Assembly (NCBI RefSeq): GCF_028679125.1
Contig: NZ_JAJRCG010000011.1
Span: 1-64,000, forward strand
Reading direction: 5' to 3'
Source: Methanoregula sp.
Lineage (GTDB): Archaea > Halobacteriota > Methanomicrobia > Methanomicrobiales > Methanospirillaceae
Length of the DNA: 64,000 bases
The notes below the pieces were generated by a model that did no database searches, was not told the DNA's origin, and saw nothing but the letters and a program-made list of their open reading frames with translations. Position numbers and translations under genes: made by a program. This document shows, one piece after another, positions 27,236-34,989 of this stretch (the first letter of the stretch is position 1; the number at the start of each line of letters is the position of its first letter).

Positions 27236-28408
27236 TCAGATGTACATACGGGTATCGGCAACAGCGTCGTTCTTTACCTTGTGCACGGCAGCGGTATAGT
27301 CGATCATGGAGATCTCATCGGCATCCCGGCGTACTGCCATCATGCCTGCTTCGCGGCATATGGCTTCGAGTTCTGCGCCGGTGGCTTTCTCGGTGATGAG
27401 TGCGATCTCTTTGAGATCGACCGTGCCCAGTTTCATGTTCCGCGAGTGGATCTTCAGGATCTGGAGCCGGGCATCCTTGTCCGGGACCGGGATCTCGATC
27501 AGCCGGTCGAACCGGCCGGGGCGCAGGAGCGCCGGGTCGAGCATGTCGGCACGGTTGGTGGCAGCCATGATCCGCACGTCGCCGCGGTTGTCAAAGCCGT
27601 CCATCTCGGCAAGGAGCTGCATCAGGGTGCGCTGGACTTCTGCGCTTCCGCTCGTCCCGTCATTGGTGCGCATGCTGCCCACCGCATCGATCTCATCGAT
27701 GAAGACTATGGCCGGGGCGCGTTCGCGGGCAAGCTGGAACAGTTCCCGGACGAGACCTGCGCCTTCCCCGATGAACTTGTGGACAAGCTCGCTGCCCGAC
27801 ATGCGGATGAAGGTTGCTTTTGCTTCATGGGCCACGGCCTTGGCGATCAGGGTCTTGCCGGTACCCGGTGCACCGAACAGGAGGATGCCCTTGGGAGGCT
27901 CGACGCCAATGCGGCGGAAGATCTCCGGGCGGGTGAGCGGGTACTCAACGGCTTCGCGCACTTCCTTGATCTCATCGGAGAGACCACCGATCTGGGCATA
28001 GGAGATCTCGGGGGACTCCTCGAGTTCCATGACACGGACGCGGGAATCGTAGATATTGCCGATGACCTTGACGATCGAGAGCGCGTTGTTGACCGCGACC
28101 TTTGCGCCCGGTTTTAAAAGCGGGCGGAGCTCCTCGGATGCATTGGTCAGGTATTCCTGGTTGTTTCCCTGCTGGCGGAGGTAAATCTCGCCATTGGGAA
28201 GGATATCGACAACCACGGCAACAAAAAGCGGCATGCGCTTGAGCTGGTTGTTCTCGCGCTTCAGCTGGCTGTTCTCCTTCTGGAGTTCGTCAACTTTTAC
28301 CTTCAGATCGAGAAGGGAAGCTTCCAGTTCGTTGAGCTGGATCTGTATCTTGAGTTCACCGGAAGATGAAGATGCAGAGTTGTTGACAGCAGTCTCTTCC
28401 ATATCCAT
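27236..28408 (-). CDS. Proteasome-activating nucleotidase PAN, copy 2
   Basis: A 390-residue AAA ATPase colinear with PAN1 but with a shorter N-terminus. A Ser/Asn-rich lead is followed by a coiled coil of about 40 residues (to about 58) and an OB domain. The AAA domain has Walker A GAPGTGKT at 179-186, [12 protein letters not shown] and the LLRPGRFD arginine-finger region. It ends Met-Tyr-Ile, which fits the HbYX gate-opening motif. The shorter coiled coil implies a different substrate-entry funnel from PAN1. The gene starts only 32 bases from the divergent phosphomevalonate dehydratase subunit gene. Confidence 0.9.
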   Translation of the reverse strand: MDMEETAVNNSASSSSGELKIQIQLNELEASLLDLKVKVDELQKENSQLKRENNQLKRMPLFVAVVVDILPNGEIYLRQQGNNQEYLTNASEELRPLLKPGAKVAVNNALSIVKVIGNIYDSRVRVMELEESPEISYAQIGGLSDEIKEVREAVEYPLTRPEIFRRIGVEPPKGILLFGAPGTGKTLIAKAVAHEAKATFIRMSGSELVHKFIGEGAGLVRELFQLARERAPAIVFIDEIDAVGSMRTNDGTSGSAEVQRTLMQLLAEMDGFDNRGDVRIMAATNRADMLDPALLRPGRFDRLIEIPVPDKDARLQILKIHSRNMKLGTVDLKEIALITEKATGAELEAICREAGMMAVRRDADEISMIDYTAAVHKVKNDAVADTRMYI

Positions 28409-28440
28409 CTTATATCTTCATCTTCAACCATTTATGTGGT
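28409..28440. promoter_or_regulatory. Compact divergent promoter between PAN2 and the AcnX small subunit
   Basis: Only 32 bases separate the two start codons. Plus-strand CTTATATCTT (about 28408-28417) lies about 25 bases before the GTG at 28441. Minus-strand ACATAAATG (complement of 28429-28437) lies about 24 bases before the ATG at 28408. Both transcripts would be leaderless, and their TATA elements face each other within one turn or two of DNA. Mutual exclusion of the two pre-initiation complexes is likely. Confidence 0.45.
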
Positions 28441-28860
28441 GTGATTTTGCATATCAGTGGCAGAAGTATATCCCGCGGAAAAGGTTCCGGCCCCCTGCTC
28501 GTCAGCCCGGTGCCCATCTCATTTCTCTCGGGCGTTGACCCGGAGACGGGTGTTATTGTCGAGAAAGGACATCCCCTGAAAGGCGTCAGTATGGCAGGAA
28601 AAGTGATGGCATTCCCGTACGGGAAGGGATCAACAGTAGGTTCGTATGTCCTGTATGCCCTGAGCCGGAACGGCCATGCCCCTGCCGCGATCATCAATAC
28701 CGAAGCAGAAGCGATCATAGCCACCGGAGCCATCATCGGCAAAATACCGATGATCGACCGGATCAGCGTACCGTTGTTACAGTTAAAGGATGCAGTCCTG
28801 GTTTCTGTTGACGGGGATGACGGCAGCATGGAATATAACGGCGAACTAAGCGGTTCATAA
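28441..28860 (+). CDS. Phosphomevalonate dehydratase small subunit (aconitase X swivel domain, DUF126)
   Basis: This 139-residue protein has the swivel-domain signatures of AcnX small subunits: GPLLVSPVPISFLSGVDPETG, the glycine-rich AFPYGKGSTVGSYVL loop, and HAPAAIINTEAEAIIATGAI. With the iron-sulfur large subunit (DUF521, not in this window) it dehydrates 5-phosphomevalonate to anhydromevalonate phosphate in the archaeal mevalonate pathway to isoprenoid lipids. The start is a GTG consistent with a leaderless transcript; no ATG lies upstream in frame. Separation of the two subunit genes is not unusual. Confidence 0.88.
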   Translation: MILHISGRSISRGKGSGPLLVSPVPISFLSGVDPETGVIVEKGHPLKGVSMAGKVMAFPYGKGSTVGSYVLYALSRNGHAPAAIINTEAEAIIATGAIIGKIPMIDRISVPLLQLKDAVLVSVDGDDGSMEYNGELSGS

Positions 28861-28940
28861 TTATTTTGATTTCCTGTATTCTTTTGCGGATAACCTGCGG
28901 GATCATAAAAAACAAATAACCGGGTGTCGCATCTTCTGGT

Positions 28941-29393
28941 ATGCAGTCCAGACTCACGATAACGGTGATTGTCATCCTCTGTGCAGCACTCTGTTTTGCC
29001 GGGTGTTCCGGCACCCAGAGCACACCAGGCACATCCGCATCCACGGGATCTTCCGGTTCGACCGCATCGGGAAGCACACTTGTCACTTCACCCACCGATG
29101 CGATCCCTTCGCAGAATGTGGTGACCGTTGATGTCGGCGAGAAAGATTACCTTGGCGCTGTTCCGGTGATCTTCCAGGGGGGCACCGGGCAGATTCATGT
29201 CAAGAAGATCGAGGCAACTATCTATCGTGCCGATGGCCAGACAAAAACGGTAACGATCGGGACGAACAAGGGTGATGAGGCAGATCTGGAAGGGACAAAA
29301 CAGACGGATCGCGTTGTAGTCTACATCACGTTCGATAATGGCCAGACTCTCAAGACCAATGATGTTGAGAGCCCCTACCGTACCCGCCAGTGA
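28941..29393 (+). CDS. Hypothetical lipoprotein (150 aa)
   Basis: A 150-residue protein with a lipoprotein signal ending in CFAGC (Cys22), then a Ser/Thr/Gly-rich spacer to about residue 58. The compact beta-rich domain contains VDVGEKDYLGAVPVIFQGGT, RADGQTKTVTIG and TDRVVVYITFDNGQTLKT. The strand pattern suggests a small immunoglobulin-like fold exposed outside the membrane. No family is recognised and no clear ribosome-binding site is seen. Confidence 0.6.
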   Translation: MQSRLTITVIVILCAALCFAGCSGTQSTPGTSASTGSSGSTASGSTLVTSPTDAIPSQNVVTVDVGEKDYLGAVPVIFQGGTGQIHVKKIEATIYRADGQTKTVTIGTNKGDEADLEGTKQTDRVVVYITFDNGQTLKTNDVESPYRTRQ

Positions 29394-29446
29394 ATGCACT
29401 TCCGGCAACCCTCTTTTTTTAAGTCACAACCCGATCATTACGTATC

Positions 29447-30565
29447 ATGCAGGTAAACTGGAGGCAGATCCATGCGGCGCGGAACTCCTTTGCCGTGCTG
29501 TACGCTGCATGCGAACGGGAAGGATTTACCCTGAATCCTGCCAAAGGTCCTGACCGTGACGTGACCTGTTACAGCCTCACATCGATCAGCGCGTTACGGT
29601 ATCGTGATGAGATCGCTGGGGCCGATTGTCGTACGATTGTAGGCGGCCCGCATGCATCGGCCTGCCCCCGTGAAGTAGCGGCCTATGCGGATTATGTTGT
29701 TGTCGGGGAAGGAGAGTTCACGCTTCCCCGGCTCCTCGCGGACATCCGGAATGGCGGGAAGGGCAGGATCCCCGGGGTGATGACCGGTGATTTCTATGAG
29801 CCCGCAGATACGTCCGTGCGGCTGGATGCCTATCCCGCCTTTTCCGAGCACAAGGGATATATCGAGATCTCCCGGGGCTGCCCGTTCTCGTGCGGGTACT
29901 GCCAGACCCCCCGGATCTTCGGGCACGGCATGCGGCACCGCTCCATCGATGCAATCGCCCGGTACGCGGAACGGCACGAGCAGTCCCGTTTTGTCACTCC
30001 CAATGCGCTCGCCTATGGATCGGATGGCATCCATCCCCGTTTCGACCGGGTTGAACAGCTCCTGAAGCGATGCCCACACCAGATTTTTTTCGGCACCTTC
30101 CCAAGCGAGGTGCGACCGGAATTTATCTGCGGGGAATCGCTTGATCTCATCAACCGTTACTGCGCCAATACCAAACTCCATTTCGGCGCCCAGTCCGGCA
30201 GCGATGACATTCTCCGGCAATTACATCGCGGGCATACAACGGCAGATGTGATCCATGGCGTTGAATTATGCAAAGAATATGCCCTCACCCCCATTGTGGA
30301 TTTTATCGTCGGCTTCCCGTTCGAGACCGACGAAGACCAGCGGGCAACGCTCGATCTCATCCGGTGGGTTGCACGGTTCGGCAAGGTACATGTCCACCGG
30401 TTCATCCCCCTGCCCGGGACGCCTCTCGCCGGAACAAACGCGCGTCCACTCCTGACCGAGACCGAAAAAACCTGCGGAGAACTGGCCTTGCGGGGAAACC
30501 TGACTGGTTCGTGGAATGATCTGGAGATAAGGTTTTTACGACATCCTTCAAATGATATACCATGA
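29447..30565 (+). CDS. B12-binding-domain radical SAM protein (TIGR04013-like)
   Basis: A 372-residue enzyme. The N-terminal about 110 residues are a cobalamin-binding-like Rossmann domain (TIVGGPHASACPREVAAYAD, VVVGEGEFTLPRLLADI). The radical SAM core follows, with the cluster motif C145-x(3)-C149-x(2)-C152 (CPFSCGYC) and the G-A-Q-S-G-S block near residue 245. It binds 4Fe-4S and S-adenosylmethionine and probably carries out a methylation or rearrangement. This subtype is typical of methanogens, with no assigned substrate that I know. Its stop codon overlaps the next start (ATGA), so the phosphoesterase is translationally coupled. Confidence 0.82.
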   Translation: MQVNWRQIHAARNSFAVLYAACEREGFTLNPAKGPDRDVTCYSLTSISALRYRDEIAGADCRTIVGGPHASACPREVAAYADYVVVGEGEFTLPRLLADIRNGGKGRIPGVMTGDFYEPADTSVRLDAYPAFSEHKGYIEISRGCPFSCGYCQTPRIFGHGMRHRSIDAIARYAERHEQSRFVTPNALAYGSDGIHPRFDRVEQLLKRCPHQIFFGTFPSEVRPEFICGESLDLINRYCANTKLHFGAQSGSDDILRQLHRGHTTADVIHGVELCKEYALTPIVDFIVGFPFETDEDQRATLDLIRWVARFGKVHVHRFIPLPGTPLAGTNARPLLTETEKTCGELALRGNLTGSWNDLEIRFLRHPSNDIP

Positions 30566-31203
30566 AAGATGTGCTATTGATAGCAGATCTCCATGGTCAA
30601 TTCGGTAAAATTGATTCATTTCTGGAGTTGAGTCCAGAAGCGGTATTTATTGCAGGCGATATCACCAACATGGGTCCTGTTGACTCTGTCGAAGATGTGC
30701 TCGCACGTATCGACGTGCCATGCTTTGCAGTCCCAGGCAACTGTGACCCGCGTGAGATCCTCGAGACGCTCGAACACTCGGACGCCGTGAACATGCACGG
30801 CTCTTCGATCAACCTTGGCAAGATGACCATTGTTGGTGTTGGCGGGTCGAATCCGACCCCGTTCAACACACCGTTCGAGCTGACCGACAAGCAGATAGAT
30901 GACGTGTTGAACAGCGCGATGAAAAAGATGGAGAAGACGGTTCACAACGTCCTCCTCTGCCATGCACCTCCCTACGAGACCCTTGACAAACCTGCCGGGG
31001 AACACGTGGGAAGCCAGAGCATCCGGAAGCACATGAAGGATTTCGATCTCGTGTGCTGTGCCCATATCCATGAAGCCAGGGGCATCATGGATGTTGACGG
31101 CGTTAAGATCGTTAACCCCGGCCCGGCAATGGACGGCAACTGTGCGATGATCCACTTCGGAACTGAAGCACGTGACATCAAGATTGAGCTGCTGACTGTT
31201 TAG
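30562..31203 (+). CDS. Calcineurin-like metallophosphoesterase
   Basis: This 213-residue protein has the dinuclear-metal motifs of the superfamily: D-x-H in IADLHGQ (residues 8-10), G-D in IAGDITN, G-N-C-D in VPGNCDPRE (the G-N-H/C-D box), H in LLCHAPP and H-x-H in CAHIHEARG. Size and motif order resemble archaeal YfcE/MJ0936-type phosphodiesterases. It hydrolyses a phosphate ester or cyclic nucleotide; the substrate is not readable. The 4-base overlap with the radical SAM gene suggests a shared pathway. Confidence 0.85.
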   Translation: MKDVLLIADLHGQFGKIDSFLELSPEAVFIAGDITNMGPVDSVEDVLARIDVPCFAVPGNCDPREILETLEHSDAVNMHGSSINLGKMTIVGVGGSNPTPFNTPFELTDKQIDDVLNSAMKKMEKTVHNVLLCHAPPYETLDKPAGEHVGSQSIRKHMKDFDLVCCAHIHEARGIMDVDGVKIVNPGPAMDGNCAMIHFGTEARDIKIELLTV

Positions 31204-31252
31204 ACAGACTGTATAAACAGACTGTTTGGACAGGCTGTAATACGCAGACTGT
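31204..31252. repeat. Four copies of palindromic ACAGACTGT at 13-14 base spacing
   Basis: CAGACTGT occurs at 31205, 31218 and 31245, with CAGGCTGT at 31231, all within 50 bases after the phosphoesterase stop. The 9-mer ACAGACTGT is a perfect palindrome (ACAG-A-CTGT) in the first two copies. The cluster sits in the convergent spacer before the CYTH gene's 3' end. It may form alternative short hairpins at the transcript end. Confidence 0.55.
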
Positions 31253-31377
31253 TCAGACAGATACAGTTCAATGCAGGTGGCGGGAACAGACCCGCCCCTG
31301 CAATAATCTCTTTTACGAACCTGAAAACTGAGCGGAGAGCAATCCGGCTCATGAGATCAGGAAAAAAAGGATTCGGG

Positions 31378-31914
31378 TTACTCTGCTGATCGCCCTGACA
31401 GCAGCAACTCGAGATAGGATGCGAGGATTGGTTCGCCGTCCGCCCCGATCTCTTTGGCAATTTTCTCGATCATGGTCGTAGGGTTATCGTCCTCGTTGTC
31501 TGCGATAACCTCGATCTCTGCAAATGTCCCGAGTTCGTCCACGGAATCAAGCGAGATAACTGCGGAATCCATCCGGTAATTCTCCCGCCACTTGTTGACC
31601 TCCGTGGTGCGGGTAAACCCGAGACGGACGAGCATGGTCTCAAACGCGGTACCGGATTCAACGGCAAAATTCAGTTCCTCACGGGCTTTGAGGCCGAACT
31701 TCTTTATCTTGGGACCCTTGTAGGTTACGACCGCGTGGTCGTCGGTATACCGGACCCGCACCGCCTCATCGGTGATTGCGAAATCCCGGTGGGGAGCATT
31801 ATAGTAAATGTCATGCTCGTGCACCCGTCCCTTGAACTGCGCATTCTTCGCCTTGAGGTTTTCCCGTATCGTGTCAAGGGATGAAACCCTCACTTTCAGT
31901 TCGATTTCAAGCAT
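31378..31914 (-). CDS. cyaB: CYTH-domain protein (class IV adenylyl cyclase/CyaB-like)
   Basis: A 178-residue protein covering one CYTH tunnel fold. The N-terminus has the E3-x-E5-x-K7 signature (MLEIELKV). The YYNAPHRDF and AVRVRYTDD strands, the TYKGPK strand, AREELNF and the C-terminal ISLDSVDELGTFAEIEV strand provide the rest of the acidic and basic tunnel. Archaeal members may act as cyclases or as tri/thiamine-triphosphatase-like phosphohydrolases, so cAMP synthesis is not certain. Divergent from the FKBP gene. Confidence 0.85.
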   Translation of the reverse strand: MLEIELKVRVSSLDTIRENLKAKNAQFKGRVHEHDIYYNAPHRDFAITDEAVRVRYTDDHAVVTYKGPKIKKFGLKAREELNFAVESGTAFETMLVRLGFTRTTEVNKWRENYRMDSAVISLDSVDELGTFAEIEVIADNEDDNPTTMIEKIAKEIGADGEPILASYLELLLSGRSAE

Positions 31915-32048
31915 AGTTGTGCCACACGTTTATCTGTCTTGGTTACGACTTAATATAGTCAGGTACATTACCGTAGGCCGCCTAATACGATTCTCATACA
32001 ATCCGTTTAGGTCTTACATCAAATCCTACGTTAATAGTCAGGTGAATC

Positions 32049-32738
32049 ATGGTTATCAAAGAAGGAGATTTTATCCGGCTCAGCTATACAGGAAGCGTCA
32101 GTGACAGGGTTTTTGACACCACCGATGAGGCCGAGGCAAAGACCGCAGGAATCCACAGCGCGAAGGCACTCTATGGCCCGGTCACGATCTGTGTGGGCCA
32201 GAAGCACGTCATTGTGGGTCTTGACGAGGAACTTGTCGGCAAGAAGGCAGGTTCTGAGGGATCCGTCACCGTCCAGCCGGACAAGGCATTCGGCGAACGC
32301 GACCCCAAGAAACTCCAGTCCTTCCCGAAGAACAAGTTTACCGAGAAACCGGTCCGCGGCATGCCCGTGAAACTTGAAGATATGGGCGAAGGTACGGTTG
32401 TCGATGTCATCGGCTCCCGGGTCATTGTTGATTTCAATGCACCGCTCGCCGGCCAGACTCTTGTCTACAAGTACAAGGTTGAGGAAATGGTATCGGATCC
32501 TCTCGACCAGCTCAAGGGACTTGTCCACCTCTATGCCGGCAGGGATATGGAGATTACGCTTGACGCAGGCAAGGCCACCGTCACGCTGCCGCCGGGCATC
32601 AACTATGACCGCCGCTGGCTTCTCTGGCGCGGGCGGATCATCCACGAGGGTTTCGAGCTTGTGAAGGGCATTGAAGAGATCGTCCTTGTCGAGAGCTACA
32701 AGAAGCCCGAGAAGACTGAAGAGAAGAAGGAAGAATAA
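32049..32738 (+). CDS. FKBP-type peptidyl-prolyl isomerase, long archaeal form
   Basis: A 229-residue protein with an FKBP core starting GDFIRLSYTG and the VIVGLDEELVG segment. An insert-in-flap domain (about residues 75-145: PDKAFGERDPKKLQSF, VIVDFNAPLAGQTLVYKYKV) is as in SlyD and archaeal FKBP26, giving it isomerase plus chaperone activity. A C-terminal extension of about 70 residues (DRRWLLWRGRIIHEGFELV) and a Lys/Glu tail follow, as in the long methanogen form. It assists folding in the cytoplasm. Confidence 0.9.
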   Translation: MVIKEGDFIRLSYTGSVSDRVFDTTDEAEAKTAGIHSAKALYGPVTICVGQKHVIVGLDEELVGKKAGSEGSVTVQPDKAFGERDPKKLQSFPKNKFTEKPVRGMPVKLEDMGEGTVVDVIGSRVIVDFNAPLAGQTLVYKYKVEEMVSDPLDQLKGLVHLYAGRDMEITLDAGKATVTLPPGINYDRRWLLWRGRIIHEGFELVKGIEEIVLVESYKKPEKTEEKKEE

Positions 32739-32925
32739 TCAACTTTTTTTTCATGCGCTCGCCCCGCGCACGTGGCGTGTTTGCTGTTATATACGGATAT
32801 TGCACTCTGTTAATTTTGTACTCCTGTTGAACGGGACAAACGATTCGATTTTTTATTAACCAGAATTAAAACTCACGTCAGTAGGGTCATAACGGTTTTT
32901 ATAGGGTGATGACGTACAGTTCATT

Positions 32926-34026
32926 ATGAACACGTCAGCCTGGGTAATCCCCGCAATCATTGCCCTCCTTGTTGCCGGTGTCTTTTTTGCCGGGTGCTCA
33001 GATGAGAGCTCAACAAGTGATTCAGCAGCCCAAAGCAGTATCGCTGCTACCCCAACGACCTCCGCTGCAGTATATAGCGAAGGCGACATTGTGAAAAATC
33101 CCAAGTCCACCGTAAATTCAGCCACGTTGATCATCAGTTACAATAGTGGTACGGATATGTACGAGCGTGCAACAATTTATCCCCTGAATGATGGAAGCTG
33201 GGGATACCGTGTGGATTCCAAAACCACAACAATAAGCCGGGCGAACCTTGAGAAAGTGTTTACCGAGAAGGTCTCAACGATAGTAGTAGCTGATGTGACG
33301 ATTGGTGCGCCCACGACTGTTACCACGGTGGCAACCACTGCGACGACGAAGGTAACTACTGCGGCGACAACCGCAACGACAACGACATCGAGTGCATCAG
33401 CACCCAAGATCAAAGATATTGATCCCTTCATTGGAACCGCAGGAACAACGGTATCAATTACTGATCTTGATGGGACAAATTTCGTATCCGGAGCGAATGT
33501 CTCCCTTACACGATCGGGTGAATCTCCCATCAATGCAACGAGTGTAAGTGTCTCTTCGGGAACCACGATAACCTGTAAACTCGCCATTCCCTCCGGAACA
33601 ACGGCAGGGTCATGGAACGTTGTTGTCACGAATCCAGATGGACTATCCAACACGTATGCGAACCTGTTTACGATCTATGGAAATAGTTCTTCAACATCAT
33701 CAACGACTACGACCACCACGACGTCCACTGCCGCCACCAATGTAACATTAACGTCCGTATCTACCAACGTTATAACCACCGGGGGTTCAGAAACATCCGG
33801 TGTTCAAATAATCGTTATGGGGACCAATCTGGCATACCCGGCACATATAAAACTGACCAGTGGTTCAAATACCATTACCGGAACCAATTACTATGCAATC
33901 TCCACCCAACAGGCTCAGGATATGTTTACCATTCCCTCAGGATATACCGGAACATATACCGTTTCGTTAGTAGATTCCAGTGGGAACGTCCTGGCGTCAG
34001 TCTCCAATGGATTACTAATTCAATAA
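32926..34026 (+). CDS. IPT/TIG-domain lipoprotein with Thr-rich linkers
   Basis: A 366-residue exported protein. The signal ends in FFAGC (Cys25). A small domain at about 45-115 contains YSEGDIVKNPKSTVNSATLI. A Thr/Ala linker follows, then one IPT/TIG domain at about 165-250 (IKDIDPFIGTAGTTVSIT, PSGTTAGSWNVVVTNPDG). A second Thr-tract linker precedes a C-terminal TIG-like domain that uses the same motifs more loosely. The linkers are probable O-glycosylation sites. TATA-like GTTTTTATAGG near 32892 would leave a short leader. It likely binds carbohydrate or partner proteins at the cell surface. Confidence 0.7.
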   Translation: MNTSAWVIPAIIALLVAGVFFAGCSDESSTSDSAAQSSIAATPTTSAAVYSEGDIVKNPKSTVNSATLIISYNSGTDMYERATIYPLNDGSWGYRVDSKTTTISRANLEKVFTEKVSTIVVADVTIGAPTTVTTVATTATTKVTTAATTATTTTSSASAPKIKDIDPFIGTAGTTVSITDLDGTNFVSGANVSLTRSGESPINATSVSVSSGTTITCKLAIPSGTTAGSWNVVVTNPDGLSNTYANLFTIYGNSSSTSSTTTTTTTSTAATNVTLTSVSTNVITTGGSETSGVQIIVMGTNLAYPAHIKLTSGSNTITGTNYYAISTQQAQDMFTIPSGYTGTYTVSLVDSSGNVLASVSNGLLIQ

Positions 34027-34029
34027 TAT

Positions 34030-34080
34030 CCTAATTTTATTTGGTGATTAGGTAAAGTCCCCCACTAACCCATGGTTAGT
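34030..34080 (+). terminator. Two short hairpins after the IPT lipoprotein gene
   Basis: CCTAAT (34030-34035) pairs with ATTAGG (34047-34052), and ACTAACC (34064-34070) pairs perfectly with GGTTAGT (34074-34080). Both lie within 55 bases of the stop codon, and a run of eight T follows at 34099. They plausibly end or protect the transcript. Confidence 0.45.
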
Positions 34081-34393
34081 ATTGAGCCAATTCTGATTTT
34101 TTTTAGATTTGCGCTCCAGAGAACACAAAAATACAGTCCCTCTTCTGCGCCGCCAGTCCCCGAGGGGGACGGGGCGCTATTAGCGATGCCTCGGCATTAC
34201 CTTAATTGGGGGCACACACAGGTACAGGTAATACGGCACTATCGCAACCGGGGGATGCCCGAGCGGCAGGGGCTGAGGCTTGTCGGAACCCCCAAGAACG
34301 ATACTGAAAATATTGTTTCCGGTTTATCGCACTTTTGGTGGATGTTACACAATCACCTTTTATTTTTGGCAATTATTGATGGATGTGGGTTTT

Positions 34394-34850
34394 GGAGGGG
34401 AGTCTCACGCATACCCCCCAGTCATTTTATTTTCAAACCGATCAGACCCCCCCACCCCCATGGGGGGGAGGTATCCGGCATACCCCTCCCCCCCTCCGGC
34501 CCAAAGACACCCCCCCTTATCAGTTCCGGGTAGGCCCGCGGACGGAACGTTTCGTCTGAACGCCCATGGAGAATCGTGAACAATTATGTGTGCAATAATG
34601 CGTACATCCCACTTTTGAGGAGGGGGGTATCCGGCATACCCCCCCACCAATTATTTTTCCGGAACGGGAGACCCCCCCTCCCCTCTGGTTTCAAACGCGA
34701 TCATACCCCCCCAATGAAGGGCCGGATAATCCGAAAGAAACGAGATATACGCCCCGTCAAATTGATCTGCCGTCAGAAACCGGTGACGGATGCGGGCGAT
34801 CGTCCGGGTTTTCTCCTGCCAGGGGAGGGGGGTATCCGGTATACCCCCCT
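34394..34850. repeat. Four copies of a G/C-tract palindrome in a gene-free stretch
   Basis: Cores GGTATCCGGCATACC at 34470-34484 and 34626-34640, and GGTATCCGGTATACC at 34831-34845, are each flanked by G-runs on the left and C-runs on the right, so each forms a strong hairpin. A degenerate fourth copy lies at 34394-34420. Extra half-units (TTTCAAAC then CGATCA then C-runs) follow the first and third copies (near 34431 and 34689). The surrounding 34081-34989 has no supportable gene, and frames there are low-complexity by-products of the G/C runs. No transposase or attachment site was seen. Confidence 0.65.
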
Positions 34851-34989
34851 CCCCCAACCGGCACCAGGAGGGGGCTCCCTCAATCCGCAGGCAGGGGAAC
34901 CCTGGCGGAGGTTCCGGATTTGTCCGGAATAGATCGCGGTTGAACCGCACCGGTTGCTGTCCGGTAGGGAAGCATATCAGAAACCGGCA

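Noticed and set aside
34072-34950. Several 80-118 codon frames in the palindrome region
   Set aside because: Their Pro/Gly-rich translations come from G and C runs; they lack start signals and differ between repeat copies.
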